Positions 52,788 to 61,032 of a DNA stretch of 64,000 bases are shown here, piece by piece. The stretch covers positions 62,001-126,000 of the forward strand of contig NZ_FOIB01000010.1 of assembly GCF_900111765.1 (NCBI RefSeq), read 5' to 3'. Below the pieces are notes generated by a model. That model was not told where the DNA came from, made no database searches, and worked only from the letters and a program-made list of their open reading frames with translations. The translations under genes were made by a program, and so were the position numbers. Source of the stretch: Myxococcus fulvus (GTDB lineage Bacteria; Myxococcota; Myxococcia; Myxococcales; Myxococcaceae). How positions within the stretch are numbered: position 1 is the stretch's first letter; the number at the start of each line of letters is the position of its first letter.

Positions 52788-54080
52788 ATGACGGGCGCGC
52801 TCGTGAAGGGCGCGAGGCGGCTGCTGTCGCTCGCGCGAAAGGAACAGGCGGTCCACCGGCGGCTCCATCGGGATGCGCTGGCGACGCTGCACGCGCTGGA
52901 GGTGCGCTCCCCGGAGTTCGCCCGGGCAAGAGCCAGGGCCCATGCCTGCATCGTCTTCCCGTCGCTGGGGCAGGGCAGCGCCGTGCTCGGAGGCACCTGG
53001 GGGATGGGGGAGGTCTTCGTGCGCCGCGCGCTGGTGGGCTACGCCGCCCTGGCGCGGCTCACCGCGGGGGTGCAGCTGGGGGGACAGACCTCGTGGGAGG
53101 TCATTCTGCTGGAGGACGCGGCGTCCCTCGAGCGGCTGCGTGCGCGGCGCACGGGCCTGACGCTCGACGCCGCGGTGACGGTGGTCAAGGCGGGCGTGGC
53201 GTGGGCGAGGCAGCCCGGTGAGGGCGCGTCCGTCTACCTGTCCACGCGCGGTGGGCTCTGGGCCGGCGCTGGGCTGGGCGTGCAGCGGCTCTTCTTCGCT
53301 CCAGCGGTCCTCACGCGCGCTCCCGCGTTGCGTCGCGTCCTTCCGTCCCTAGCTTTTCGGAGGGAGCGAGTGTCCGCCGAGAAGTCAGACGGCACGAGGG
53401 AGGGCGCGATGGCCATGGCGCAGTCGAGCAAGGTGGGACGCAAGGTGTTGGGCGTTGCTTCGGAGTTGGGGCACCGAGGCCCAGGGGAGGTTCCGGGCAA
53501 GGTGGCCGAGCGCGCGCGGGAGGTGGCCCGGCGGGTCGGGACGCGGGGGAAGAGGACGGTGGAGCAGTTGAGAGAGCACGTGCCGGACACGCGAGCGCTG
53601 AAGGAGCGGGCCGGGCAGGCACGTGCCTGGACACGGGAACAGTTGGGGGAGCATGCCGTCGCCATCGGGCTCACCACGCTGGCGGCGGGCGTGGCGGGCG
53701 CCGCGCTCCTTCCTGTCTCCGAGCGTGAGCGGCGCGCGTTGGCTTCCGCGTCCGCCAAGGTGAAGAGCGTGGGGCACTCCATCGGAGCGAACCCCCGGCT
53801 GGGGCGGGTGGTCAGCTCCGTGAAGGGCGTGGTGCGGCGGCGCCGGAATGCGGGGCAGGGGGAGACATCGGAGCCCGTGGCGACGGGGCGCAAGACGGTG
53901 GAGCGTGCAGCGGCCGCGAGGACCGCGAGGCCCGCCGCGAAGCGCGCGAAGAAGAAGACCGCTTCTGCCCCGAGTGGACGCAAGGCCGCGGGGCAACCCA
54001 CGGCGGCGAGGACCGCGCGGCCCAAGGCGAAGAGCGCGAAGCGAAAGCCCGCGACGAAGAAGCCGGGTGGGACGTCGTGA
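52788..54080 (+). CDS. SYLF protein fused to a DUF3618-like segment and a Lys/Ala-rich histone-like tail
   Basis: A 430-residue protein. Residues about 20-185 are a second SYLF domain (I-V-F-P-S-L-G-Q-G, V-Q-L-G-G-Q-T-S-W-E-V-I-L-L). Residues about 275-320 repeat the DUF3618-like signature of gene 51057 (R-A-W-T-R-E-Q-L-G-E-H then A-L-L-P-V-S-E-R-E-R-R-A). The last 90 residues are Lys/Ala/Arg-rich (A-K-K-K-T-A-S-A-P, K-P-A-T-K-K-P), like histone H1 or polyphosphate/DNA-binding tails. It starts 7 bases after the previous gene, so it is in the same operon. The fusion of a lipid-binding domain with a polyanion-binding tail is unusual. Confidence 0.8.
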   Translation: MTGALVKGARRLLSLARKEQAVHRRLHRDALATLHALEVRSPEFARARARAHACIVFPSLGQGSAVLGGTWGMGEVFVRRALVGYAALARLTAGVQLGGQTSWEVILLEDAASLERLRARRTGLTLDAAVTVVKAGVAWARQPGEGASVYLSTRGGLWAGAGLGVQRLFFAPAVLTRAPALRRVLPSLAFRRERVSAEKSDGTREGAMAMAQSSKVGRKVLGVASELGHRGPGEVPGKVAERAREVARRVGTRGKRTVEQLREHVPDTRALKERAGQARAWTREQLGEHAVAIGLTTLAAGVAGAALLPVSERERRALASASAKVKSVGHSIGANPRLGRVVSSVKGVVRRRRNAGQGETSEPVATGRKTVERAAAARTARPAAKRAKKKTASAPSGRKAAGQPTAARTARPKAKSAKRKPATKKPGGTS

Positions 54081-54163
54081 GGTGAAAGACATCCAGGGGT
54101 CTTGTTCTTTGTCCTGACGAGTGCTTGTTTCCCGACCTGTTTGAAGAGGGGGGAACAACACTC

Positions 54164-57100
54164 ATGAGTCCTGGCACGAGACGGATGTCTGGCATCGCGA
54201 CGTGGTGCGGGCTGTTGTTGTGTGTGCTGTGGATGGGGGGCTGCTCGGGGAGCGCTCCCGAGGAGGCGACACCCGAGCTCGGCACCTCGCGCGCCGCGGA
54301 GGGGTTCTCCCGTCAGGGAACGGTGCTGGCGGGGCGCAATCACTCACTGGCCCTACGCTCGGATGGGACGGTGTGGTCCTGGGGCGGCAACACCTTCGGA
54401 CAGCTGGGCAATGGCACCACGCGCCCGCGTCCTCACCCAGGCCGGGTGTGGCGCTTGTTCGACATCCGCTCGCTCGGCGCGGGGGAGCTGCATTCGCTGG
54501 CGCTGAAGTCGGACGGGACGGTGTGGTCCTGGGGCAACAACCTGAATGGACAGCTCGGGGATGGGAGCACGACGTCACGCTCCGTTCCCGTGCCAGTGCC
54601 TGGGTTGACGAATGGCGTGGCCATCGCGGCGGGCTTCTCCCACTCGCTGGTCCTGAAGTCGGATGGGACGGTGTGGGCCTGGGGCAACAACGCCGCGGGG
54701 CAGCTCGGGGACGGGACGACGACGCGGCGCGTGTCTCCGGTGCAGGTGCAGGGGCTCTCCGGGGTCATGGCCATCTCCGCGGGCAACGTCCACTCGCTGG
54801 CGCTGACGGCGGATGGACGGGTGTGGTCCTGGGGCGGCAACGCGGATGGGCAGCTGGGGACCGGAGACCTCGTGGGCCGGCCACTGGCGGCGGTGCTCCC
54901 GGGGCTGATGGGAGTGACGTCGGTGTCTGGAGGCGGCTCGCACACGGTGGCGCTGCGGGTGGATGGCACGGTGTGGAGCTGGGGCAAGAACGATGACGGG
55001 CAGCTCGGTCTGGGCTCCACGGCCGTGACGCTGGTCCCCACGCAGGTTCCGGCGTACAGCGGCGTCGAGGCGGTGGTCGGCGGCGGGCAGCACACCGTGG
55101 CGCTGAAGGGTGATGGGACGGTGTGGACCTGGGGGAGCAACGCGCGCTCTCAGCTGGGAGACGGAACGATGCTCCAGCGGCTGTCTCCCGTGCAGGTGCC
55201 GGGACTCACGCAGGTGCGGGGTGTGTCGGCGGGCGGCGGGCAACACTCGGTGGCGGTGAAGGCGAGCGGCGAGGTCTGGGCCTGGGGCTCCAACAGCGAC
55301 GGCCAGGTGGGCGACGGGACGTATCTGATGAAGTCGATGCCCGTGGCGACACGCGCGTGGCTCGAGCGCGCCGAGGCCTCGGCGGGGGTGGGGCACTCCC
55401 TGGCCGTGAAGACGGATGGCGCTGTCTGGGCCTGGGGCAACAACCAGAGCGGGCAGTTGGGCAATGGGTCGACGGTGTCGTCCTGGAGTCCGCTCCGGGT
55501 CACGTTGCCGGGGGCGGCCCTGGTGGGCTCGGTCGCCGCCGGAGGCCTGCACTCGGTGGTCCTCCGAGAGGACGGCACGGTGTGGGCCTGGGGCGCCAAT
55601 GGCTACGGCTCCGTCGGAGATGGGACGACGACCTCGCGGCTGGCGCCGGTCCAGGTTCAGGGGGCGTTGGTGGCCACGGCCGTCGCCACCGGAGTCCGTC
55701 ACGCCCTGGCGCTGAAGGCGGATGGGACGGTGTGGTCCTGGGGCTGGAACTCCATCGGACAGCTGGGAGACGGGACGGTGTTCAGCCGCCTCGTGCCGAC
55801 GCGGGTCCTGGGACTGACGGGCATCGTCTCGATTGCCGCGGGTGAGGCGCATTCGTTGGCGGTGAAGTCCGACGGCACGGTCTGGACGTGGGGCCACCAC
55901 AGCCCGTCCTGGATGGAACTGGACCCCGATGATCCACCCCCTCCGGGGCTCGTGGCTCCGCTGCAGATGCCGGGGCTCACGGACGTGGTGGGCGTGGCGG
56001 GCGGCAACAGCCACTCGCTGGCGCTCAAGGCGGACGGAACGGTCTGGGCCTGGGGCAACAACGATTCGGGGCAGCTGGGAGATGGCACCTTCACGTCGCG
56101 GATGACGCCGGCGCAGGTGGAGGGGCTTTCGGGCGTGGTCGCGGTGGCCGCGAACGGCCTGTACTCCAGCGCGCTCAAGGCGGATGGGACGGTGTGGACG
56201 TGGGGCGCGAACTCCTCGGGCCAACTGGGCGGAGGAATCTCGCTGTCGCGCGCGCTGCCGTCGCAGGTCGCGAGTCTTTCCACGGTGCGGTTCCTGGGGG
56301 CGGGGCAGGCGCACTCCCTGGTGGTCAAGGACGATGGGACGCTGTGGGCCTGGGGGAACAACTATTCCGGTCAGATTGGGGATGGCTTCGCGGACCTGGC
56401 GGCGCTCCCCGTTCCGTCGCTGGTGGCGCGCGCGCGGGCGGTGGCCGCGGCCTCGAATGTCTCGATGGGCGTGACGCCCGAGGGCAAGGTCCAGACCTGG
56501 GGCGCGAACACGTGGGGACAGTTGGGAGACGGGACCCGCATCACCCGGCCGGAGCCCGGCGAGGTCTCCGGGCTGACGGGGATGATGGCGGTCTCCATGG
56601 CGTATGACCATGCGCTGGCGCTGAAGTCAGACGGGACGGTGTGGGGCTGGGGGTCCAACTCCGGGGGCGTGTTGGGAGACGGGACGCGGACGCAGCGTTT
56701 CAGTCCCGTGCAGGTCTCGTCCGCCATCCGGTTCCAGGCCATCTCCACGGGCTCGGCTCACAGCCTGGGGTTGTCGGAGGATGGGACGGTGTGGGGCTGG
56801 GGAGGGAACATGCATGGAGAGGTCGGGGATGGAACGCAGACGTTGCGCTCGTCGCCGGTCCAGGTGCAGGGGCTGACGCAAGTGATTGCCATCTCCGCGG
56901 GGAACTCGTTCTCGCTGGCCTTGAGGGCGAACGGCACCGTGTGGTCCTGGGGGAGCAACATGAGTGGGAGGCTGGGGAACAACTCGACGGTGTCTCGCTC
57001 GTTGCCTGGACAGGTGCCGGGGCTCACGGGGGTCACCGCCGTGGCGGCCGGGAACGGGCATGGGATGGCCTTGAAGGCAGACGGCACGGTCTGGGCGTGG

Positions 57101-57475
57101 GGGGCCAATTCCTACGGGGAGGTGGGGGATGGGACGACGGTCAACAAGCTCGTGCCCGTCCAGACGCGGGTGTTGACGGGGGTGACGTCCATTGCCGCGG
57201 GGGTGAATCACAACCTCGCCATCACGGTGGGCGGGCTGGTCTGGTCCTGGGGACGCGATGAGCGGGGGCAGCTCGGAGATGGCGTCCCGTCCGCGTCGAC
57301 GCTCCAGCCTGCGCGGGTGAGCTCTCTGGGGACCGCCGTGTCGGTTGCCGCGGGAGGAGACCATTCCCACGCCATCCTCGCGGACCGGAGCCTCTGGTCC
57401 TGGGGTGGCAGCGCTTATGGACAGCTTGGCTCCGGGCTGTCCCTGGTCCGGGCGACTCCTGTACAGGTCTGGTGA
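54164..57475 (+). CDS. Lipoprotein with 21 RCC1-like repeats
   Basis: A 1103-residue protein. The ATG at 54164 is preferred over the upstream TTG; an AG/GA-rich stretch lies about 12 bases before it. The signal peptide ends with M-G-G-C. I count 21 copies of the RCC1 unit, each with H-S-L-A-L-K-x-D-G-T-V-W-x-W-G near its centre, about 50 residues apart. RCC1 repeats form seven-bladed propellers; 21 equals three full propellers, which fits tandem propeller domains. One unit (around residue 580) carries an extra Pro/Asp-rich insert. Such surface proteins in myxobacteria are of unknown binding target. Confidence 0.92.
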   Translation: MSPGTRRMSGIATWCGLLLCVLWMGGCSGSAPEEATPELGTSRAAEGFSRQGTVLAGRNHSLALRSDGTVWSWGGNTFGQLGNGTTRPRPHPGRVWRLFDIRSLGAGELHSLALKSDGTVWSWGNNLNGQLGDGSTTSRSVPVPVPGLTNGVAIAAGFSHSLVLKSDGTVWAWGNNAAGQLGDGTTTRRVSPVQVQGLSGVMAISAGNVHSLALTADGRVWSWGGNADGQLGTGDLVGRPLAAVLPGLMGVTSVSGGGSHTVALRVDGTVWSWGKNDDGQLGLGSTAVTLVPTQVPAYSGVEAVVGGGQHTVALKGDGTVWTWGSNARSQLGDGTMLQRLSPVQVPGLTQVRGVSAGGGQHSVAVKASGEVWAWGSNSDGQVGDGTYLMKSMPVATRAWLERAEASAGVGHSLAVKTDGAVWAWGNNQSGQLGNGSTVSSWSPLRVTLPGAALVGSVAAGGLHSVVLREDGTVWAWGANGYGSVGDGTTTSRLAPVQVQGALVATAVATGVRHALALKADGTVWSWGWNSIGQLGDGTVFSRLVPTRVLGLTGIVSIAAGEAHSLAVKSDGTVWTWGHHSPSWMELDPDDPPPPGLVAPLQMPGLTDVVGVAGGNSHSLALKADGTVWAWGNNDSGQLGDGTFTSRMTPAQVEGLSGVVAVAANGLYSSALKADGTVWTWGANSSGQLGGGISLSRALPSQVASLSTVRFLGAGQAHSLVVKDDGTLWAWGNNYSGQIGDGFADLAALPVPSLVARARAVAAASNVSMGVTPEGKVQTWGANTWGQLGDGTRITRPEPGEVSGLTGMMAVSMAYDHALALKSDGTVWGWGSNSGGVLGDGTRTQRFSPVQVSSAIRFQAISTGSAHSLGLSEDGTVWGWGGNMHGEVGDGTQTLRSSPVQVQGLTQVIAISAGNSFSLALRANGTVWSWGSNMSGRLGNNSTVSRSLPGQVPGLTGVTAVAAGNGHGMALKADGTVWAWGANSYGEVGDGTTVNKLVPVQTRVLTGVTSIAAGVNHNLAITVGGLVWSWGRDERGQLGDGVPSASTLQPARVSSLGTAVSVAAGGDHSHAILADRSLWSWGGSAYGQLGSGLSLVRATPVQVW

Positions 57476-57508
57476 GTCGGGAGACGCGATGTGTGGGTGT
57501 AGCCAGGG

Positions 57509-57538
57509 CCGTCACGCTCCGAATCTGGGGTGTGACGG
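57509..57538 (+). terminator. Weak hairpin after the RCC1 gene
   Basis: Arms CCGTCAC (57509-57515) and GTGACGG (57532-57538), 7 bp perfect, 16-base loop, 33 bases past the stop at 57475. Followed by TTCGGGT rather than a T-run. Confidence 0.35.
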
Positions 57539-57646
57539 TTCGGGTCACAAACCCGCTCACGCACAGGGAGTCGCAGTGCTGGGTATGGTTCTTGTAGCCG
57601 GGTTGCACTCCCCGTCGGGATTTCCCTGCGGACCTCGGAGTGCCCC

Positions 57647-58474
57647 ATGCGCCTGAACCTGACCCACAGCTCTCGTTTGCTGGCCGCGGTGTTTGCCCTT
57701 GTCCTGCCCTCCACGCCGTCCCTGGCGGAGGCTCCGGTCTGCGTGGAGTCCCGCGGATTGAGACACTGTGGCCTGAACGGCGCCTCGGTGAAGAAGACGG
57801 AGGAGGGGGTCCGGGTGGAGAGCCAAGACCCCTCCGTGAAGGGCGGTGTCGTCATCCACACGGAAGCGGCCACGAACTGGACGGCGGGAATGTCCATCGA
57901 GGGCGTGGGGGATGAGCAGACGTCCCAGACAGTCTTCTCCTCCACGTCGAAGGAGGGCAATACGAGCACGGCGACCCTGGAGCAGGTGAATGGGACGGTG
58001 GGTTATTCGGCCTCCTTCTCCCGGGACGGGGAGCAGTCGACCTACTCCGTGTTCATCTATCGTGACGGCGCCCTCCAGGCCTCCTTGGGAGGCATTCGCA
58101 GTGGAGAGGTCCTGGTCCACTCGGTCCAGAATCCGGAAGTGCCGCCGATCGTGCGCCCTCTTGGCATGACCTACGATGCATGCAGGCAGGCTTGCTTCAG
58201 GCTCTCGTGTGCCTATTGCGAGCACTTGTACAATGGCGCCCAGCGCACCCTCCCTGGAGGGGCCCGCGAGTGGCAGTTCGACGTCTCCCATCCAGCGCTC
58301 CACCTCAAGGATGGGCGTATCGTGGAAGGGGACGAGGTCGTCATGCGCGAGGAGCTCCACAAGTCGAAGCGTCAGCTCCATTCGACGGGCGCCGAGCAGA
58401 TTCAGATCCAGACCACGGCCCCGGCCATCGACCTGCGTGACGAGAACGTCACCGGTGCCTGTTCCATCCGGTAG
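57647..58474 (+). CDS. Secreted protein of unknown function
   Basis: A 275-residue protein. Start 57647 has GGAG 6 bases upstream; signal peptide ends P-S-L-A-E-A. Beta-rich, with many Ser/Thr, and Cys pairs (V-C-V-E, H-C-G, A-C-R-Q-A-C, S-C-A-Y-C) but no recognised fold. The last 100 residues include a helical K-S-K-R-Q-L-H. Convergent with the next gene. Confidence 0.6.
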   Translation: MRLNLTHSSRLLAAVFALVLPSTPSLAEAPVCVESRGLRHCGLNGASVKKTEEGVRVESQDPSVKGGVVIHTEAATNWTAGMSIEGVGDEQTSQTVFSSTSKEGNTSTATLEQVNGTVGYSASFSRDGEQSTYSVFIYRDGALQASLGGIRSGEVLVHSVQNPEVPPIVRPLGMTYDACRQACFRLSCAYCEHLYNGAQRTLPGGAREWQFDVSHPALHLKDGRIVEGDEVVMREELHKSKRQLHSTGAEQIQIQTTAPAIDLRDENVTGACSIR

Positions 58475-58525
58475 CGCTCCAAGCGACTCGAAGCTCGAGG
58501 GCACCGGCCCCTGGCTCATCAGGCG

Positions 58526-58846
58526 TCAGGGACCGGGTGGCTCGGGCGATTGAAGCGCCGCGGCGCGGCAATCCCATCGCCGCTGCAGACACACGCACGG
58601 GATGGGAAGGGTGTCTGGGTCCAGACAGCAGATCCTGTTCCGCTCCCCGGGCATGCAGGCTTCTCCATGGATGGACCTGCAGCTCGGGTATTCCGTGCAC
58701 ACCGCATCCACGGAGGCGGAGGCCACCTGCGCCTCAGAGGTGCTCTCCAGGGGGGTGGCCTCGGGCGGGCCCTCTCCCTGGGAACCGCCACAGCCCAGGA
58801 ATAGACAGACAGCGGCGACCACTCCCCAGAACGTCGAGCGAAGCAT
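58526..58846 (-). CDS. Small Cys-rich lipoprotein
   Basis: A 106-residue protein; GGAGG 7 bases before the ATG at 58846. Lipobox L-F-L-G-C. Seven further Cys in T-E-Y-P-S-C, E-A-C-M-P-G-E-R-N-R-I-C-C and I-P-C-V-C patterns, likely disulphide-bonded. No family recognised. The toxin gene lies divergently upstream. Confidence 0.7.
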   Translation of the reverse strand: MLRSTFWGVVAAVCLFLGCGGSQGEGPPEATPLESTSEAQVASASVDAVCTEYPSCRSIHGEACMPGERNRICCLDPDTLPIPCVCLQRRWDCRAAALQSPEPPGP

Positions 58847-58967
58847 CTCAAGCCTCCCGGACGGAATCGTGAGGATGTACGCGCGTGGAACGCCTTGGCT
58901 CCGGTCATCTTCTTCACTGCGGACGGATGAATCAAGCCAGGTGGCGGATCGGCCTGGTTTGTCTAGA

Positions 58968-58983
58968 TTGTCAGCCCTGACAA
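58968..58983. promoter_or_regulatory. Palindrome upstream of the lipoprotein toxin
   Basis: TTGTCAGCCCTGACAA: 6-bp arms with a 4-base spacer, perfectly symmetric, about 50 bases before the chosen toxin start at 59035. It could be a regulator site or a leader hairpin. Two further TGTC copies lie at 58961 and 58985. Confidence 0.4.
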
Positions 58984-59034
58984 ATGTCAGAGCAGAGGCG
59001 GCGCGAGACCCGCTTCCGGAACTGGAGATCGTGG

Positions 59035-60384
59035 ATGAAGGCCCATGCGGTCATGTGCCTGGCGCTGTTCCTTGTGGGCACGGGGTGCACGACGACTCGG
59101 GTCGTTCGTCTGGAGACGGGCGACGCGACTCCATGGGCTCACATGCCGTACACCGACGATGACGCCGGGCCCGTCGAACTGGACGAGGACGAGTTCGGAG
59201 AAGCGATGGCGGTGCTTGCCCGGGACGTACGCCCCTTTGCCCAGCCCTTGCGTGAGGCGCGCCAGCTTTTTGGCGTGCCCGAGAGAAGCGGTGTCTATCT
59301 GTACCAGCATCGCGATTCCCGGCTCATTCCCCAGGAAGCATCGCGGGGCTCCGACGAGCTGAGTCTGCTGGCTTCCTATTCTGACGAGGCGCTGTCGCGC
59401 GACTACGTCCGGTGGTGTGAACGCAGGGCCCAACCAGGGGACTGTCTGCACTTGCTGGCGGAAGGCCCCTTGCTGGCCAGTGATGGCAAATACTCACTGG
59501 CGATGGCCATCGCCATGGAGTCCGTTTGGGAGGAGACCGTGGAGGCCCTGGGGGACATGACAGACCCGCAGGCGCTGCTGGCGACGGTGAGTGCCTCGGT
59601 CAGCATATATCTGCTGCTCTGGACGTTGCCCGAGCCCGTGTCGAAGGGCCTGGCTGCGCTGTTGACCGCTTCGGCGATTGCCTATCTGGGCGTGGACACG
59701 GTGTGGCGACTGTTGGACGGGTGGATTGCCCTGGTGCGCCAGGTCGACCGGGCGACCACCTTCGAGCAACTCAGAGACGCGGGGGCGTCGTACGGCGAGG
59801 TCTTGGGAGAAAACGCGGCGCGCGTCTTCGTCATGTTGGCCACGGCCGCCATCGGAAGCACAGCGGGCCTGGCGGCAAAGGCTTCGGGGCTACCGGGTTC
59901 GGCGCAGGCAGCGCTCGCGGTGGAGACACAGGCGGGCTACCGATTCGTGGCGATAGGGAGCGTGCAGTCGGTGGCGATGGCGGCCGAAGGCTTCACCGTT
60001 GCGTTGGCGCCCAACGCGGTCGCGATGGCTGCTCGGAGTTCCCGGAAGCCAAAGGTCCCGGATCACCACCTGGCCACGGACAAGAACAGCATCTCCAGCG
60101 CGCAGGGTGGGCCCTGGACCCCGAGGTTCCGGAAGATCTTCACGAAGGCAGGGATGGAGCTGAAGGACCCGGAGAACATCGTGCCCGTCAAGGGACACCA
60201 GGGACCTCACCCTCAGAGGTATCACGAGCTGGTCTTCGCGGAGCTGGATGCCGCGACGGCTCACTGTCGGACGGTCACGGCCTGTCGAGCGGCCCTGGAA
60301 GCTGCCCTCAGACGATTGGCCCGTGAAGTCGTGACGCGCGGCTCGGAACTGAACCTGCTCGTCACGCGGCGGGCAACCCCGTAG
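59035..60384 (+). CDS. Lipoprotein toxin with C-terminal AHH-type nuclease domain (SitA-like)
   Basis: A 449-residue predicted lipoprotein. Start 59035 (M-K-A-H-A-V) has GGAG 8 bases upstream and gives a lipobox V-G-T-G-C (Cys18). A T-T-R-V-V-R-L segment follows, as in many myxobacterial paralogues. The middle has hydrophobic, glycine-rich helices (A-S-V-S-I-Y-L-L-L-W-T-L and A-A-I-G-S-T-A-G-L-A-A). The last 110 residues carry D-H-H-L-A-T-D-K-N (His344, His345), then G-H-Q-G-P-H-P-Q-R-Y-H (His388, His397), the pattern of AHH/HNH-type toxin nucleases. Myxococcus SitA lipoproteins are exchanged between cells by outer membrane exchange and kill recipients lacking the cognate immunity gene. The adjacent gene 11 bases downstream is an immunity candidate. 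Confidence 0.82.
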   Translation: MKAHAVMCLALFLVGTGCTTTRVVRLETGDATPWAHMPYTDDDAGPVELDEDEFGEAMAVLARDVRPFAQPLREARQLFGVPERSGVYLYQHRDSRLIPQEASRGSDELSLLASYSDEALSRDYVRWCERRAQPGDCLHLLAEGPLLASDGKYSLAMAIAMESVWEETVEALGDMTDPQALLATVSASVSIYLLLWTLPEPVSKGLAALLTASAIAYLGVDTVWRLLDGWIALVRQVDRATTFEQLRDAGASYGEVLGENAARVFVMLATAAIGSTAGLAAKASGLPGSAQAALAVETQAGYRFVAIGSVQSVAMAAEGFTVALAPNAVAMAARSSRKPKVPDHHLATDKNSISSAQGGPWTPRFRKIFTKAGMELKDPENIVPVKGHQGPHPQRYHELVFAELDAATAHCRTVTACRAALEAALRRLAREVVTRGSELNLLVTRRATP

Positions 60385-60394
60385 GTTCACGCCC

Positions 60395-60961
60395 ATGTCC
60401 CGGCGCTTCTTCGAGTTGCACGATGATGTCCAGGTCCCCGGACGGTGGCACCTGGATACGCCGGTTGATGGCAAGGGCCGCGAGGTGCGTGAGCCTGACC
60501 GGTTCCGGCAGGGCACCCCGGTCCAGGTCGAGGGGCGCCTGGGAATTCCTGTCGAGGCCCCAGGAAAGCCCTTGGACTTCACGGAGGCGGGGCTGCGCAT
60601 CCCGGTCGTCCACGTCCGGGTCGCCGCGCTCTTCACGGAGCTGGCGCCAGCAGACATTCAGCTCATCCCCGTGGACATCAAGGGGCATGCAGACCAGTAC
60701 CTGCTGCTGGTCGCCACCCGACTCATCCGTTGCATTGACGAGCAGGCCTCGCGCATCCGGCTTTGGACCCACGAGGATGGGGTGCCCGAGAAGGTGGGGC
60801 ACTACGCTTCCGTGAGAGACCTGCGCATCGACAAGACGAAGGTGGGAGCCGCCAGGGTGTTCCGACCCGAGGGTTGGACTGGGGCCCTCATCGTCTCGGA
60901 GGACCTCAAGCTCTCGCTGGAGCACGTGAAGGCCACGGGTGTGAAGTTCACGGAGGTCTAG
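60395..60961 (+). CDS. Imm11/DUF1629-type immunity protein (SitI-like)
   Basis: A 188-residue cytoplasmic protein, 11 bases after the toxin gene. The pattern F-F-E-L-H-D-D-V, G-R-W-H-L-D-T-P, P-L-D-F-T-E-A, Q-L-I-P-V-D-I-K-G-H, I-R-C-I-D-E-Q-A-S and V-F-R-P-E-G-W matches the Imm11/DUF1629 immunity family that typically follows toxins. It would neutralise the cognate nuclease in the producer. Strong positional and family agreement; specificity is not proven. Confidence 0.82.
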   Translation: MSRRFFELHDDVQVPGRWHLDTPVDGKGREVREPDRFRQGTPVQVEGRLGIPVEAPGKPLDFTEAGLRIPVVHVRVAALFTELAPADIQLIPVDIKGHADQYLLLVATRLIRCIDEQASRIRLWTHEDGVPEKVGHYASVRDLRIDKTKVGAARVFRPEGWTGALIVSEDLKLSLEHVKATGVKFTEV

Positions 60962-60978
60962 CCACCCCGCAAACGAAA

Positions 60979-61011
60979 CGGCGGCGACCTCCGCGTGGGA
61001 AGTCGCCGCCG
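60979..61011. terminator. Bidirectional hairpin after the immunity gene
   Basis: Arms CGGCGGCGAC (60979-60988) and GTCGCCGCCG (61002-61011), perfect over 10 bp with a 13-base loop, between the stops at 60961 (+) and 61033 (-). Confidence 0.7.
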
Positions 61012-61032
61012 CCAGTGCAACTCAGCCGTGAA

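Noticed and set aside
58984..59034. 17-codon longer toxin start
   Set aside because: Would put a basic extension before the signal peptide; GGAG fits the ATG at 59035.
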